Shown here: one piece after another, positions 26,336-34,612 of the stretch
Position numbering within the stretch: position 1 is the first letter of the stretch
Layout of the letters: every line of letters starts with the position of its first letter
Source of the DNA: Isosphaeraceae bacterium EP7
GTDB taxonomy: Bacteria; Planctomycetota; Planctomycetia; Isosphaerales; Isosphaeraceae
DNA length: 64,000 nt
Direction: 5' to 3'
NCBI GenBank assembly: GCA_038400315.1
Contig: CP151667.1
Span: forward strand, 1,499,174-1,563,173
Position numbers and translations under genes: made by a program
The notes under the pieces: generated by a model
Databases searched by the model: none
What the model was told of the DNA's origin: nothing
Seen by the model: only the letters and a program-made list of their open reading frames with translations

Positions 26336-26360
26336 ACATGTTTTGAAATAATGAACATGT
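26336..26360. repeat. paired AACATGT elements upstream of glycosyltransferase gene
   Basis: AACATGT occurs at 26335-26341 and again at 26354-26360, centre to centre 19 bases apart, in an AT-rich patch (TTTTGAAATAAT) inside an otherwise GC-rich 286-base gap. ACATGT is itself palindromic, so the two sites form both a direct and an inverted repeat. Two helical turns of spacing suits a dimeric DNA-binding protein. It lies about 215 bases before the glycosyltransferase start. The role is inference. Confidence 0.35.
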
Positions 26361-26573
26361 GGCTACTCTCATCCTCGCACGTCCTTGAATCGAGGGTTCG
26401 GGTCGAATAGACTGGAGCGCTCGGGCCCGCGGCCGCCCTGAAGCCCGGCCCCGGAGCGTGATTTCGGATCGGATTCGGCCGACTCGTCCGCATCGATTCG
26501 TCCGCGGACGCATCGGGCAGGGATCGGCCTACGAATTTCCATCTCGCAGGGTCTACGCGACCTGAAAAGCCTC

Positions 26574-27695
26574 ATGATGACCCAAGATCCCCGACCGAAA
26601 CGGCGCTTGCTCGTCATCCACCGCGGCCTCTCCTCCGGGTCGCCCGAGGGGCATCAGGTCCAGGGTTTCGAGATCTTCCGCGACGACTTCCTGAGGCGCC
26701 TGAACGTCGAAGTCGTCATGGTCGAGGCCCTGACCCTGGGCGAGATCGAGCGGGCCTACGACGCGAATCCGTCGGACGTCGCTCTCGTCATGATCTCGTG
26801 GCGTGAGACGGCCGAGGACGCCGCGGCCTTCTTCCGCGGGCTGTCGGAGAAGCCCGGGCGCGGGAAGATCATCTTCCTCGATTATTATGCCCCCACCTCG
26901 ACGCCCCACTTCGGCGTCCTGCCGCACGTCGACCGCTTCGCGAAGCGGCAGGTGCTGAAGGATCGATCGGCATACCAGCGAGACTACGATGGCGGGCTGC
27001 TCTTCACCGACTTCCTCTCCAAGGAGCTCGGCTACGAGCTGAACGGCTGGAATTTTTCGTCCAAGCCCGACCCCGATCAGGTCCACAAGGTCAAGTCCTG
27101 CTGGAATCTGTCGACGACCCGCAAATATATGAACCTGCTTTCCGTCACCAGGCCGCTGCGGGCCGCGTGGAATCTGAGGCCGATCGTCCTGAACCGGCGG
27201 ATCGGCAAGATCAACATCAACGCCCACAAGGAATGGTATCAGCAGTATCGCGAGCTGGCGCTGGAGAAGATGGAACCGCTGACCCGACGCTACCGGAGCA
27301 CGGGCAACGGCCCGATCCCCGCGCGGCGATACCTGATGGAGATGATGATGTGCAAGATCGTCGTCAGCCCATTCGGCTGGGGCGAGCTCTGCTTCCGGGA
27401 CTACGAGACCGTCGCGGCGGGCGCCTTGCTCATCAAGCCTTCGATGGAGCATCTCGTCACCAGCCCAGACATCTTCAAACCCAACGAGACCTACGTCCCG
27501 ATCCGCTGGGACCTGACCGATCTCGTCGAGGTCTGCGAGCACTACCTGTCGCACCCGGACGAGGCCCGGCGGATCATCAAGAATGCCCAGGACGTGCTCC
27601 ACGACTACTATCACGGCGACGGCTTCGTCAACGACGTGGGCCGGATCATCGACTTCGGCGAGGCCGACGTCGAAGGGGCGACCACCTCTGCCTGA
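26574..27695 (+). CDS. CgeB-like glycosyltransferase
   Basis: A 373-residue protein with a Rossmann-like start (RRLLVIHRGLSSGSPEGHQ) and, in the C-terminal half, the block KIVVSPFGWGELCFRDYETVAAG followed by LLIKPSMEHL, NETYVPIRWD and YLSHPDEARRIIKNAQD. This block is the nucleotide-sugar-binding region of group 1 (GT-B) glycosyltransferases of the CgeB/DUF3880 type, with the conserved Glu in the YETVAAG motif. Donor and acceptor are unknown. No signal peptide or membrane helix is present. ATG 26574 and the adjacent ATG 26577 are both possible. A very strong terminator follows. Confidence 0.78.
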   Translation: MMTQDPRPKRRLLVIHRGLSSGSPEGHQVQGFEIFRDDFLRRLNVEVVMVEALTLGEIERAYDANPSDVALVMISWRETAEDAAAFFRGLSEKPGRGKIIFLDYYAPTSTPHFGVLPHVDRFAKRQVLKDRSAYQRDYDGGLLFTDFLSKELGYELNGWNFSSKPDPDQVHKVKSCWNLSTTRKYMNLLSVTRPLRAAWNLRPIVLNRRIGKININAHKEWYQQYRELALEKMEPLTRRYRSTGNGPIPARRYLMEMMMCKIVVSPFGWGELCFRDYETVAAGALLIKPSMEHLVTSPDIFKPNETYVPIRWDLTDLVEVCEHYLSHPDEARRIIKNAQDVLHDYYHGDGFVNDVGRIIDFGEADVEGATTSA

Positions 27696-27719
27696 CGGGT
27701 GGCGCGATCCCGAGAAACG

Positions 27720-27765
27720 ACGCCGGCCCGCCGAGGACAAATTGTCCGCGGCGGGCCGGCGTTTT
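27720..27765. terminator. strong bidirectional terminator
   Basis: ACGCCGGCCCGCC at 27720-27732 pairs perfectly with GGCGGGCCGGCGT at 27750-27762 (13 bp), and the inner arm GGACAA/TTGTCC closes nearly the whole loop. TTTT follows on the plus strand and TTTC on the minus strand, so it can end both the glycosyltransferase gene and the convergent M50 gene. Confidence 0.9.
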
Positions 27766-27795
27766 CGAGGTTCGATGGGCCATTGGGCCCCACGC

Positions 27796-29979
27796 TCAGA
27801 GCGTGAAGTGGAACGTCTTGGTGATCATCCGCCAGAGCCAGCCGGCCACCGTCTGCGATCCGGCATCGATCTTGGCGAAGCCACGGAGGCCCGACTGGAG
27901 CTCAAGGTTTTCATTGTCGATGGGGACGATGACCTCGTAAACCGCCGTTAGCGGATTGAGCTGGCCGGTCTTCTGGTCCTGCTTGGTGGCGATCTCGCCG
28001 CCGCCGGTGTTGGATAGCTCGGGCCGGATGTCGGAGCTGTTGCGGGTGGCCATCATGCTGACCTTGCCGAGGAAGGTCTGCTCGCTGTGGCCGTAGACCT
28101 TCACCCAGGCCCTGGCATCGGTGCGCACCATGTCGTAATCCGACTGGTCGATGATGATGTGGGCCTCAAGCCGCTTGGGGTCGCCGATCTCGCAGATCGG
28201 CTTGCCCGGCTTGAGATGCTGGCCCACCGTCTCGGGGTGGGGCATGCCCATCACCTGGCCGTCGCGTTCGGCCACCAGGACGAGCTTGCCGACCTGCTCG
28301 TTGAGCTTCTCGACGACGGGCTCGAGGTCGGCGGCCATCTTGACGTTCAGGACCATCTGGGCCTGGCTCATCAGGTCGGCGCTGGTGCTGAACCAGCGTG
28401 CCTTGTCGAAGTGGCTGTCGTGCTGCTCCTGGAGCATCAGCCGCTCGCGGAGCTTCTCCGGATTGGAGAGGGTCGCCAGGACCTGCCCCTTCTTCACCCA
28501 TTCGCCGTCGCGGACCCGCAGGTCCTTGAGGATGCCGGGGACCTCGGCGTAGACGTACTGGGGCTTGGCCGGCTGGAGCACCATGGAGCCCTGGAGTCGG
28601 AGCGGAGTCGGGATGCTGAGGATCGCCACGACGGCGGCCAGCGCCACCGCGGCGAAGCTGGCCGCGCGTACCTTCTTCACCTTGCGCATCCTCCCGGGAG
28701 TGCGGACGAATTTGATGACCTGGTAGAGGGGCATCCCGACCATCGGGATCAGCGATCCGATCGCAAGCGCGGCACTGATCGACCCCAGCTTGTAAGGCTT
28801 CAGGAACTGGTACAGGAAGAAGAGGATGCTGAACGTGACGACCCAGCGATAGACATAGCTGGCGACGGCATAGGTGACGAACAGCCCTCGTCTCGATCGC
28901 GGCATGTAGCTCTGCACGGGCACTTCCAGCCCCAGCACCTTCTCCTGGAACATGTAGGTGAAGAACTGGGTGCTCTTGATCCGCAGGTTGGGGATCTCGA
29001 GGAAGTCGGCCGTGACGTAGTAGCCGTCGTACCTCAGCAGGGGGTTGGCGTTGAACAGGATGGTGTTCACCGAGCAGATGAACATCGTCGCCAGGCAGAG
29101 GCTGTTCAGGAGCCCTTGCTCGGTGTTCCACCAGACGAAGGTGGCCAGCGAGGCGAGGAAACACTCGACGTAGATGCCCGCCGCGCTGATCCAGATCCGC
29201 TTCCACTTGCTGGGAAGCAGCCAGCTGTCGGTGACGTCGCAATAGAGGGCCGGCGTGAGCACGAGGAGCAGGGCCCCCATCTCGTGCACTTCGCCGCCGA
29301 AGTGCTTGGCGGTCAGCCCGTGGCCGAACTCGTGGATCACCTTGATGATCGCGAGACTGCACCAGAAATAGATGATCGTCGACCAGTTGAAGAAGCTCTG
29401 GAAGTCGGGCAAGCGGCCGCTGAAGGTCGACCACTGGCTGATGACCAGCGTGATCGCCGCGAGCATCATGCCGACGCTGACGACGATGAAGGTCCTGGTG
29501 TAAAGCCAGCGGAAGTATGGATACATCCAGGTCAGCAACCGCTCGGGGTCGATGATCGGGACCTTGATGTAGAGGATGTTCGCCAGGAACGACCAGACCT
29601 GCTTCATCGCCTTCTTGCGGCGTCTGGTGATGAGCGCCTTGGCCTGGTCGGGGCTGTCGATCTGGGCGATCCCGGCTTCATGCAGCTGGGCGGCGAACCG
29701 GACGAGGTCCTCGACGGAGATCGTCTGCGGCCGATACTTCCGCTCGAACGCCCGCTTGACGTCCTGGAGGTTGTTCTTGCCGTCGAACTGCTGGAGCAGG
29801 AAGTACTCCTCGATCTTGAATCGGAAGTACTTCAGCGCGATCGGGTCCTTGATGACGTAGTGCGTCATCCCCTCATAGAACTGGGGCTGGACGATCAGGT
29901 CGGGCCGCAGCTTGACTTGCAAGTGCTCGGCGGCCTGGCCCATGGGGGTGACCGGCGCGATGGATGGGGCGGCACTCAT
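27796..29979 (-). CDS. PqqD-like / M50 site-2 protease-like / lipoyl-domain membrane protein
   Basis: A 727-residue protein. Residues 22-110 look like a PqqD-type winged helix (IVQPQFYEGMTHYVIKDP, KYFRFKIEEYFLLQQFDG). A polytopic membrane region follows with the zinc site HEFGH at 216-220 inside a helix and the second half-site NANPLLRYDGYY from residue 310, both typical of M50 site-2 proteases. Further helices run to about residue 455, then a barrel-sandwich (lipoyl/biotinyl-like) adaptor part begins (YAEVPGILKDLRVRDGEWVKKG), with a coiled coil and a beta-barrel to the end. Family members act beside peptide or antimicrobial exporters. It is the last gene of a three-gene cluster, 125 bases behind the short adaptor gene. 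Confidence 0.87.
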   Translation of the reverse strand: MSAAPSIAPVTPMGQAAEHLQVKLRPDLIVQPQFYEGMTHYVIKDPIALKYFRFKIEEYFLLQQFDGKNNLQDVKRAFERKYRPQTISVEDLVRFAAQLHEAGIAQIDSPDQAKALITRRRKKAMKQVWSFLANILYIKVPIIDPERLLTWMYPYFRWLYTRTFIVVSVGMMLAAITLVISQWSTFSGRLPDFQSFFNWSTIIYFWCSLAIIKVIHEFGHGLTAKHFGGEVHEMGALLLVLTPALYCDVTDSWLLPSKWKRIWISAAGIYVECFLASLATFVWWNTEQGLLNSLCLATMFICSVNTILFNANPLLRYDGYYVTADFLEIPNLRIKSTQFFTYMFQEKVLGLEVPVQSYMPRSRRGLFVTYAVASYVYRWVVTFSILFFLYQFLKPYKLGSISAALAIGSLIPMVGMPLYQVIKFVRTPGRMRKVKKVRAASFAAVALAAVVAILSIPTPLRLQGSMVLQPAKPQYVYAEVPGILKDLRVRDGEWVKKGQVLATLSNPEKLRERLMLQEQHDSHFDKARWFSTSADLMSQAQMVLNVKMAADLEPVVEKLNEQVGKLVLVAERDGQVMGMPHPETVGQHLKPGKPICEIGDPKRLEAHIIIDQSDYDMVRTDARAWVKVYGHSEQTFLGKVSMMATRNSSDIRPELSNTGGGEIATKQDQKTGQLNPLTAVYEVIVPIDNENLELQSGLRGFAKIDAGSQTVAGWLWRMITKTFHFTL

Positions 29980-30104
29980 GGGTTCGTCGGCCCTCGCGGT
30001 CTTCGGTCTGGGCGGCCTTGGGTCGTTCTTGTGGGGTCAGACTGGGGTGCGGCACGCGACACGGGGCCGCACCCTTGGGCGAATTGGATGGTCAAGTCCG
30101 CGAC

Positions 30105-31049
30105 TCAGCGAGGCTGGTTAGCCGCACCCTGGGTCAGGTTGGGGGCGGCGGTCGGCTCGTTGGTCAGGTGGATGGTCATGCGCGCCTTCAGGCCCGGGCG
30201 AAGCTCGCCGTTGGGGTTCTCGAACTCCGCGTAGATCCGCACCGAGGCGTCGCCGATCGGCTGGATCCGGGGGTCGATGAACGTCACCTTGCCGCGGAAG
30301 ACCTTCGATGCGAACGGGTTCACGCCGCCGCCGCTGATGACGGGCTGGAGGTCGACCAGCTGGCCTTCCTTCACCTTGTAGGACTCATCCACGGGCACAT
30401 ACGCGAAGGCGCGAAGGCGGGCGAGGTTGCCCATCCGCACCACGGCCTCGTTGGCCCTGATGCTCTCGCCGGGCTGGCGGTGGACCTCGATGATCACGCC
30501 GTCGATGGGGGCGCGAATCGTGTGTTCTTCGAGGATCTGCTGATTCAGCTCCAGCTCCGCCACGTCGATGGCGGTCTTCTCCTGGGCCTCGGTCTGCGTC
30601 GCCTCGGCGATGTTGACCTCGGCCTCTTCCTTGCGGAGCTGTTCGCTGGAGACGCTGCCCGCCGTCTTGAGATTCAATCGCTTGCTCGTCGCGAGCACGG
30701 CGAGAGCGTGGTCGTACTGGGCCTTGGCCTTGGCCATCGGGGCCTTGGCACGTGCGGCAAGCTGGGCCTTCTTCACGCTCAGCTCGGCAACTTTGCGGTG
30801 CAGGTGGCCGATCTCGCCCCCCGCGATCACCGGCTTGCCGATGGTCAGCTCCAGCTTCTCGATGACCCCTTCGCGAAGAGCCGCCACGTCGGACTTCTCG
30901 ATCCAGTCGATCGTCACCTCGTTGAGCACCAGGGTCGGCACGCCCACCGGATTCGGGGGGGCGGGGGCCTGGGGCTCGGCGAACGAGGCGGCGGAGAGGG
31001 CAACCATCGACCCGGCCGCCAGGGCGAACATCTTCTTGGGCACCAGCAT
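30105..31049 (-). CDS. short HlyD/RND-type periplasmic adaptor
   Basis: A 314-residue protein with an N-terminal signal (MFALAAGSMVALSAASFAE). Residues 50-80 and 178-200 form the two halves of a lipoyl-like barrel (GVIEKLELTIGKPVIAGGEI; IRAPIDGVIIEVHRQPGESI), separated by a helical hairpin with many Ala, Lys and Glu. A beta-barrel domain (LRAFAYVPVDESYKVKEGQ, GKVTFIDPRIQPIGDASVRIYAEF) follows and it ends LRPGLKARMTIHL. Such proteins bridge an inner-membrane transporter and an outer-membrane partner. The start ATG 31049 has a perfect GGAGG six bases upstream. It lies between the GAF-adaptor and M50 genes on the same strand, and no ABC or RND pump is in the cluster. Confidence 0.88.
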   Translation of the reverse strand: MLVPKKMFALAAGSMVALSAASFAEPQAPAPPNPVGVPTLVLNEVTIDWIEKSDVAALREGVIEKLELTIGKPVIAGGEIGHLHRKVAELSVKKAQLAARAKAPMAKAKAQYDHALAVLATSKRLNLKTAGSVSSEQLRKEEAEVNIAEATQTEAQEKTAIDVAELELNQQILEEHTIRAPIDGVIIEVHRQPGESIRANEAVVRMGNLARLRAFAYVPVDESYKVKEGQLVDLQPVISGGGVNPFASKVFRGKVTFIDPRIQPIGDASVRIYAEFENPNGELRPGLKARMTIHLTNEPTAAPNLTQGAANQPR

Positions 31050-31186
31050 CGTAGGCCTCCGGGGCGGTCCCGAATCTGTCGGGAGCCGGCGTTCGTTGGG
31101 TCGAAATGGGGGAGGGATGTTCGTCGTCGAAGTCCGCCGCGGGGTCATCGGCTACGGAGACCCGCGCGGCGTCAATTCCGCTCGAT

Positions 31187-33295
31187 TCAACGCAGGAAGG
31201 GCCAGCGGAACAGGACCGACTCGTAGTAGACCTGGACCACGTCGCGGAGCAGGACATAGGCCAGCCGGGCTTTCCCGCACTCGACGCGGGCTCGCACCTC
31301 GGCACCGGGCCTGATCTCAAGGTTCTGCTTGAGGAACTCGGACCGGACCTCGTCGCTGAAGCCGACGGTCACCTTGACCATGTGCTTGCCCTCGACCGTC
31401 TCGGGCTTCGAAGAGATCCGCCGGACGTAGCCGTGGTAGCGGTGCTCGGGGTCGGTGGCCGCGACGAAGTAGGCCGGCAGCCGGCTCGAAGGGGGCTTGG
31501 TCCCCTTGGCAATCTCCGTCTTCAGTCTGCTCTGTGCGGCAAGGACGGGCGCCATGTCGTCGTCGGGAATCTGGACTTCCAGCGACCAGTCGCCGTCGGT
31601 GGCCAGCACCTGGACCAGGGCCTCGCCCACCTCGACCGGCTTGTTCAGCAGGGTCTTCTTCACTTCCCAGGTCGTGATCACCCCGTCAAGCGGCGCGGTC
31701 ACCGAGAGCGACTCGATCTGATCCTTGATGATCTCGATCTGCTCCTGGGCGCTCTTGACCTTGATGGTCGCCTCGGCCTTCTGCCCCTGGATCTGATTCT
31801 TCTCCTCGTCGAGGATATTCCGCGAGCCGCCGGGGGCGAGCTGCGAGTCCAGGTGGCTGGCCCGGCTCATGGCCTCGGCCCGCTCGGCGATCTTCTCCTT
31901 GAGCTGCTTCTCCAGCTCGCGGCTCTCGATGCGGCAGAGCAGATCGCCCTTCTTCACCAGCTGGCCGTGATCGACGGGCACGTCCACCACCACGCCCCGG
32001 TCGGGAGCGTAGGTGTTCCGGCGTCCCTCGGGCAGGATTTCGCCACGCCCTTCGATCGTCAGCTCATAGGGGACGAAGGTCAGCACCAGCAGCCCGATAA
32101 TCACCGCGGAGATGGCCGCCAGGATCTTGGCGAAGGTGCGTCCGCGGAAGAACCGGCGGGGCGAGCCTGCCAGCTTCAGGAGCGGCAGCAAGGTCTTGTC
32201 GTGCTCGGACGCATTCCACAGGGCGGTCGAGGCGTGTCGCGAGACGACCTCGGTCCGGGCGTGCATGTCCGAAGGGGCGACCTCGTCGCCGATCTGCTCG
32301 GACACCAGGCAGCCGAACGGCACCTTCTCCTTGCTCGGGTCTTCCTCGGGCTTATGCAGCAGCGTGACGATGACGACCTTCGAGCCCGACTCGTCGACGT
32401 ACATCTCCAGCACGTCGCGGATGTCGGGGGCAAAGCCCTCGGTGTTCCCTGTGTAAACCAGGTCTTCGCCGCTGCGGAGCACGACCTTGCAGAGCTTGGT
32501 CATCTCGCGGATCAGGTTGGCTCGCTGCTCGACGACTTCCTGGCCGCTGACGGCCTCGATCATCGTCCGGCCGCCCACCTTCAGGCAGACGCTCAGCCGG
32601 TCGCAGCCCACCAGCCGCTTGCCGTCGTTGGCCACCGAGTAGGTGGCCTCACGCAGGTTCAGCGACGAATGGACCTGATGCGTGAACCCTTCGAGCTGAT
32701 TCCAGAGCCGCTGCTGCGACATCATCTGCCGCATCTGGCGATTCTTGAGGAAGTTCGCCGCCAGGTCCGACAGGTCGCCCACGAACCGGAGCGTGCTCTT
32801 CTGGGTGGCCGCGCGGCGGGTCGGATCCATCAGGATCTCGACCAGGCCGACCACCTGCTTGTCGACCACCAGGGGGGCCAGGATCAGGGCGTAGCCGGTC
32901 GGGTTGCCGGCATTCGGCACCCCCTCGACCGCCGCGCCCGGCGGGATGATTTGCGGCGAGTTGGCCTGCATCATGCAGCCAAGCAACGCATCGTGAGGCT
33001 GGGTTCTCACCTGCCCGTTCATCAGGCCGGTGGATCCGAAGTTCAGGTGATGCTGAAGCTTCAGGCTACCGCGACCGTCGAGCATCCAGAGCGCGCCGCC
33101 GGAGGCCGCAACGGCCGCCACGGCGCGATTGAGGAACTCGACGTGGAACTCGGCCGGCTGGATGTCCGACTCGGCCAGTTCGGCGATCTCGGCCACCAAC
33201 TTGCGGATCTGGTTTTTCGTCTGCTCGAGCAAGCTCGGGTCGATCGTCTCTTCCGGCATGTTGGTGGTTCCCGCCCGGTTGGTGCCCGCGTCCAT
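31187..33295 (-). CDS. GAF-domain protein fused to HlyD-type adaptor
   Basis: A 702-residue protein of unusual build. Residues 45-180 read as a GAF domain (AAVAASGGALWMLDGRGSLKL, GYALILAPLVVDKQVVGLVEIL), and 205-365 look like a second GAF-like unit (SLNLREATYSVANDGKRLVG, DRLSVCLKVGGRTMIEAVSG). One membrane helix lies at 389-408. The outer part has lipoyl-like halves at about 428-460 and 528-560 around a coiled coil (ELEKQLKEKIAERAEAM, EQIEIIKDQIESL) and a final beta-barrel. It could sense a cytoplasmic ligand and signal across the membrane to the adaptor. Starts ATG 33295 and ATG 33259 are both possible. First gene of the cluster, divergent from the epimerase. Confidence 0.85.
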   Translation of the reverse strand: MDAGTNRAGTTNMPEETIDPSLLEQTKNQIRKLVAEIAELAESDIQPAEFHVEFLNRAVAAVAASGGALWMLDGRGSLKLQHHLNFGSTGLMNGQVRTQPHDALLGCMMQANSPQIIPPGAAVEGVPNAGNPTGYALILAPLVVDKQVVGLVEILMDPTRRAATQKSTLRFVGDLSDLAANFLKNRQMRQMMSQQRLWNQLEGFTHQVHSSLNLREATYSVANDGKRLVGCDRLSVCLKVGGRTMIEAVSGQEVVEQRANLIREMTKLCKVVLRSGEDLVYTGNTEGFAPDIRDVLEMYVDESGSKVVIVTLLHKPEEDPSKEKVPFGCLVSEQIGDEVAPSDMHARTEVVSRHASTALWNASEHDKTLLPLLKLAGSPRRFFRGRTFAKILAAISAVIIGLLVLTFVPYELTIEGRGEILPEGRRNTYAPDRGVVVDVPVDHGQLVKKGDLLCRIESRELEKQLKEKIAERAEAMSRASHLDSQLAPGGSRNILDEEKNQIQGQKAEATIKVKSAQEQIEIIKDQIESLSVTAPLDGVITTWEVKKTLLNKPVEVGEALVQVLATDGDWSLEVQIPDDDMAPVLAAQSRLKTEIAKGTKPPSSRLPAYFVAATDPEHRYHGYVRRISSKPETVEGKHMVKVTVGFSDEVRSEFLKQNLEIRPGAEVRARVECGKARLAYVLLRDVVQVYYESVLFRWPFLR

Positions 33296-33574
33296 TGCGC
33301 CGCGGATCGGAACGGCGACGTCGCCGCGTCGCGCACGGAGCCTTTCGAGGCACGCAGTCAACGGGACGCCGCCGGGCTCCACCTTCCTGGAGATTTTTCA
33401 AACCAGGAGGAAATCCAGGGCCCACCGCCTGGCCCACCACCCCTCGCGAGGCCCGTCCCGGCTGAGTCGCTCGCGGGCGTGGTAAGCTCGTCAGGACGCT
33501 CCATCGTCGGCCCTCGGCGCCCATCGTGGGGACGGCCCTCGCTGACGATCCTTCAACCAGGCGGACGACGACCC

Positions 33575-34573
33575 TTGGCCCTGCTCATCACCGGTGCCAC
33601 CGGGCTGCTCGGCAGCCATATCGCCGAGAAGCTCGTCGCAGAAGGGCGGACTGTCCGTGCCTTCGTCCGCCCCTCGAGCGACACCTCATTTTTGCGTGAA
33701 CTCGGCGTCGAGCTGTTCGTCGGCAACCTCACCGATCCCGACGCCTGCGCCCGCGCCACCAGGGGGGTCGACGTCGTCTACCACTCGGCCGCGAAGGTGG
33801 GCGACTGGGGGCGCTGGGCCGACTTCCGGCGAGACTGCATCGAGTCGACCGCCACCCTGGCCCGCGCCGCCGCGGGTTCGGGCGTCCGCAGGTTCGTCCA
33901 CATCAGCTCGACGAGCGCCTACGGCCACCCGCACGACCGCGAGCGGCCCGTCGACGAGACCGAGCCCATGGGCCAGAACCTCTGGGTCTGGGACCCCTAC
34001 ACCCGCAGCAAGGTCGAGTCAGAGAACGCCTTGCGCCGGGTTGCGGCGGACGACAAGCTCGACATCACGATCATCCGGCCGAGCTGGCTGTACGGTGAGC
34101 GCGACCGGACCACCGTGGCCAGGCTCGTTGCCCGCCTGCGCAAGCACAAGCTCCCCACGATCGGCCGGGGAGACAATCCCCTCTCGGCCATCTACGCAGG
34201 CAACGTCGCCGACGCCGCGATCCTCGCCGCGGCCGACCTCGGCTCCGTCGGCGAGGCCTATAACATCACCAATCAGGGATTCATCAGCCAGCGCGACTTC
34301 CTCAATCTCTTCGCCGCCGCCTGCGATGCCCCGCCCGTACGCCGCAAGGTCCCTTACCGCCTGGCCTACTCCGCCGCCTTCGCCCTGGAGGCCGTTTGTC
34401 GTACGGCAGGGAAGCGCAAGCCACCCCTCATCACGCGATACGCCACATGGTTGATGGGGCGATACCTCTCCTACAGCACCGAGAAGGCCCGAACCAAACT
34501 CGGCTGGACACCCGCCCTGGGTTACGACGAGAGCATCCGCCGAAGCGTCCGCTGGTACCTGGAACAGCCCTGA
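33575..34573 (+). CDS. NAD-dependent epimerase/dehydratase (extended SDR)
   Basis: A 332-residue extended short-chain dehydrogenase. The dinucleotide motif TGATGLLGSHIAEKLV is at the N-terminus; DVVYHSAAKVGDWG, FVHISSTSAYG, DPYTRSKVESE (YxxxK) and TIIRPSWLYGERD follow. Family members change nucleotide sugars or, as in dihydroflavonol reductase-like groups, reduce ketones. The AAKVG and WLYGER patterns are closer to the 3-beta-HSD/DFR-like groups than to GalE. TTG 33575 directly precedes the motif and has AGGCGGA upstream; the frame remains open far upstream only because of the GC-rich antisense of the adaptor gene. Substrate unknown. Confidence 0.87.
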   Translation: MALLITGATGLLGSHIAEKLVAEGRTVRAFVRPSSDTSFLRELGVELFVGNLTDPDACARATRGVDVVYHSAAKVGDWGRWADFRRDCIESTATLARAAAGSGVRRFVHISSTSAYGHPHDRERPVDETEPMGQNLWVWDPYTRSKVESENALRRVAADDKLDITIIRPSWLYGERDRTTVARLVARLRKHKLPTIGRGDNPLSAIYAGNVADAAILAAADLGSVGEAYNITNQGFISQRDFLNLFAAACDAPPVRRKVPYRLAYSAAFALEAVCRTAGKRKPPLITRYATWLMGRYLSYSTEKARTKLGWTPALGYDESIRRSVRWYLEQP

Positions 34574-34579
34574 GCCGAC

Positions 34580-34601
34580 CGCGCCCCGATTTCGAGGCGC
34601 G
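34580..34601. terminator. hairpin between convergent genes
   Basis: CGCGCC at 34580-34585 pairs with GGCGCG at 34596-34601 around a ten-base loop that can pair further (CGA/TCG). It lies seven bases after the epimerase stop and twelve before the DUF1559 stop on the other strand. There is no T run, so terminator function is only probable. Confidence 0.4.
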
Positions 34602-34612
34602 AGCCCGGGGCC

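Noticed and set aside
31106-33574. Plus-strand open frame running into the epimerase from the region of the GAF-adaptor gene
   Set aside because: It is antisense to an adaptor gene with clear domains; the epimerase homology begins at TTG 33575.
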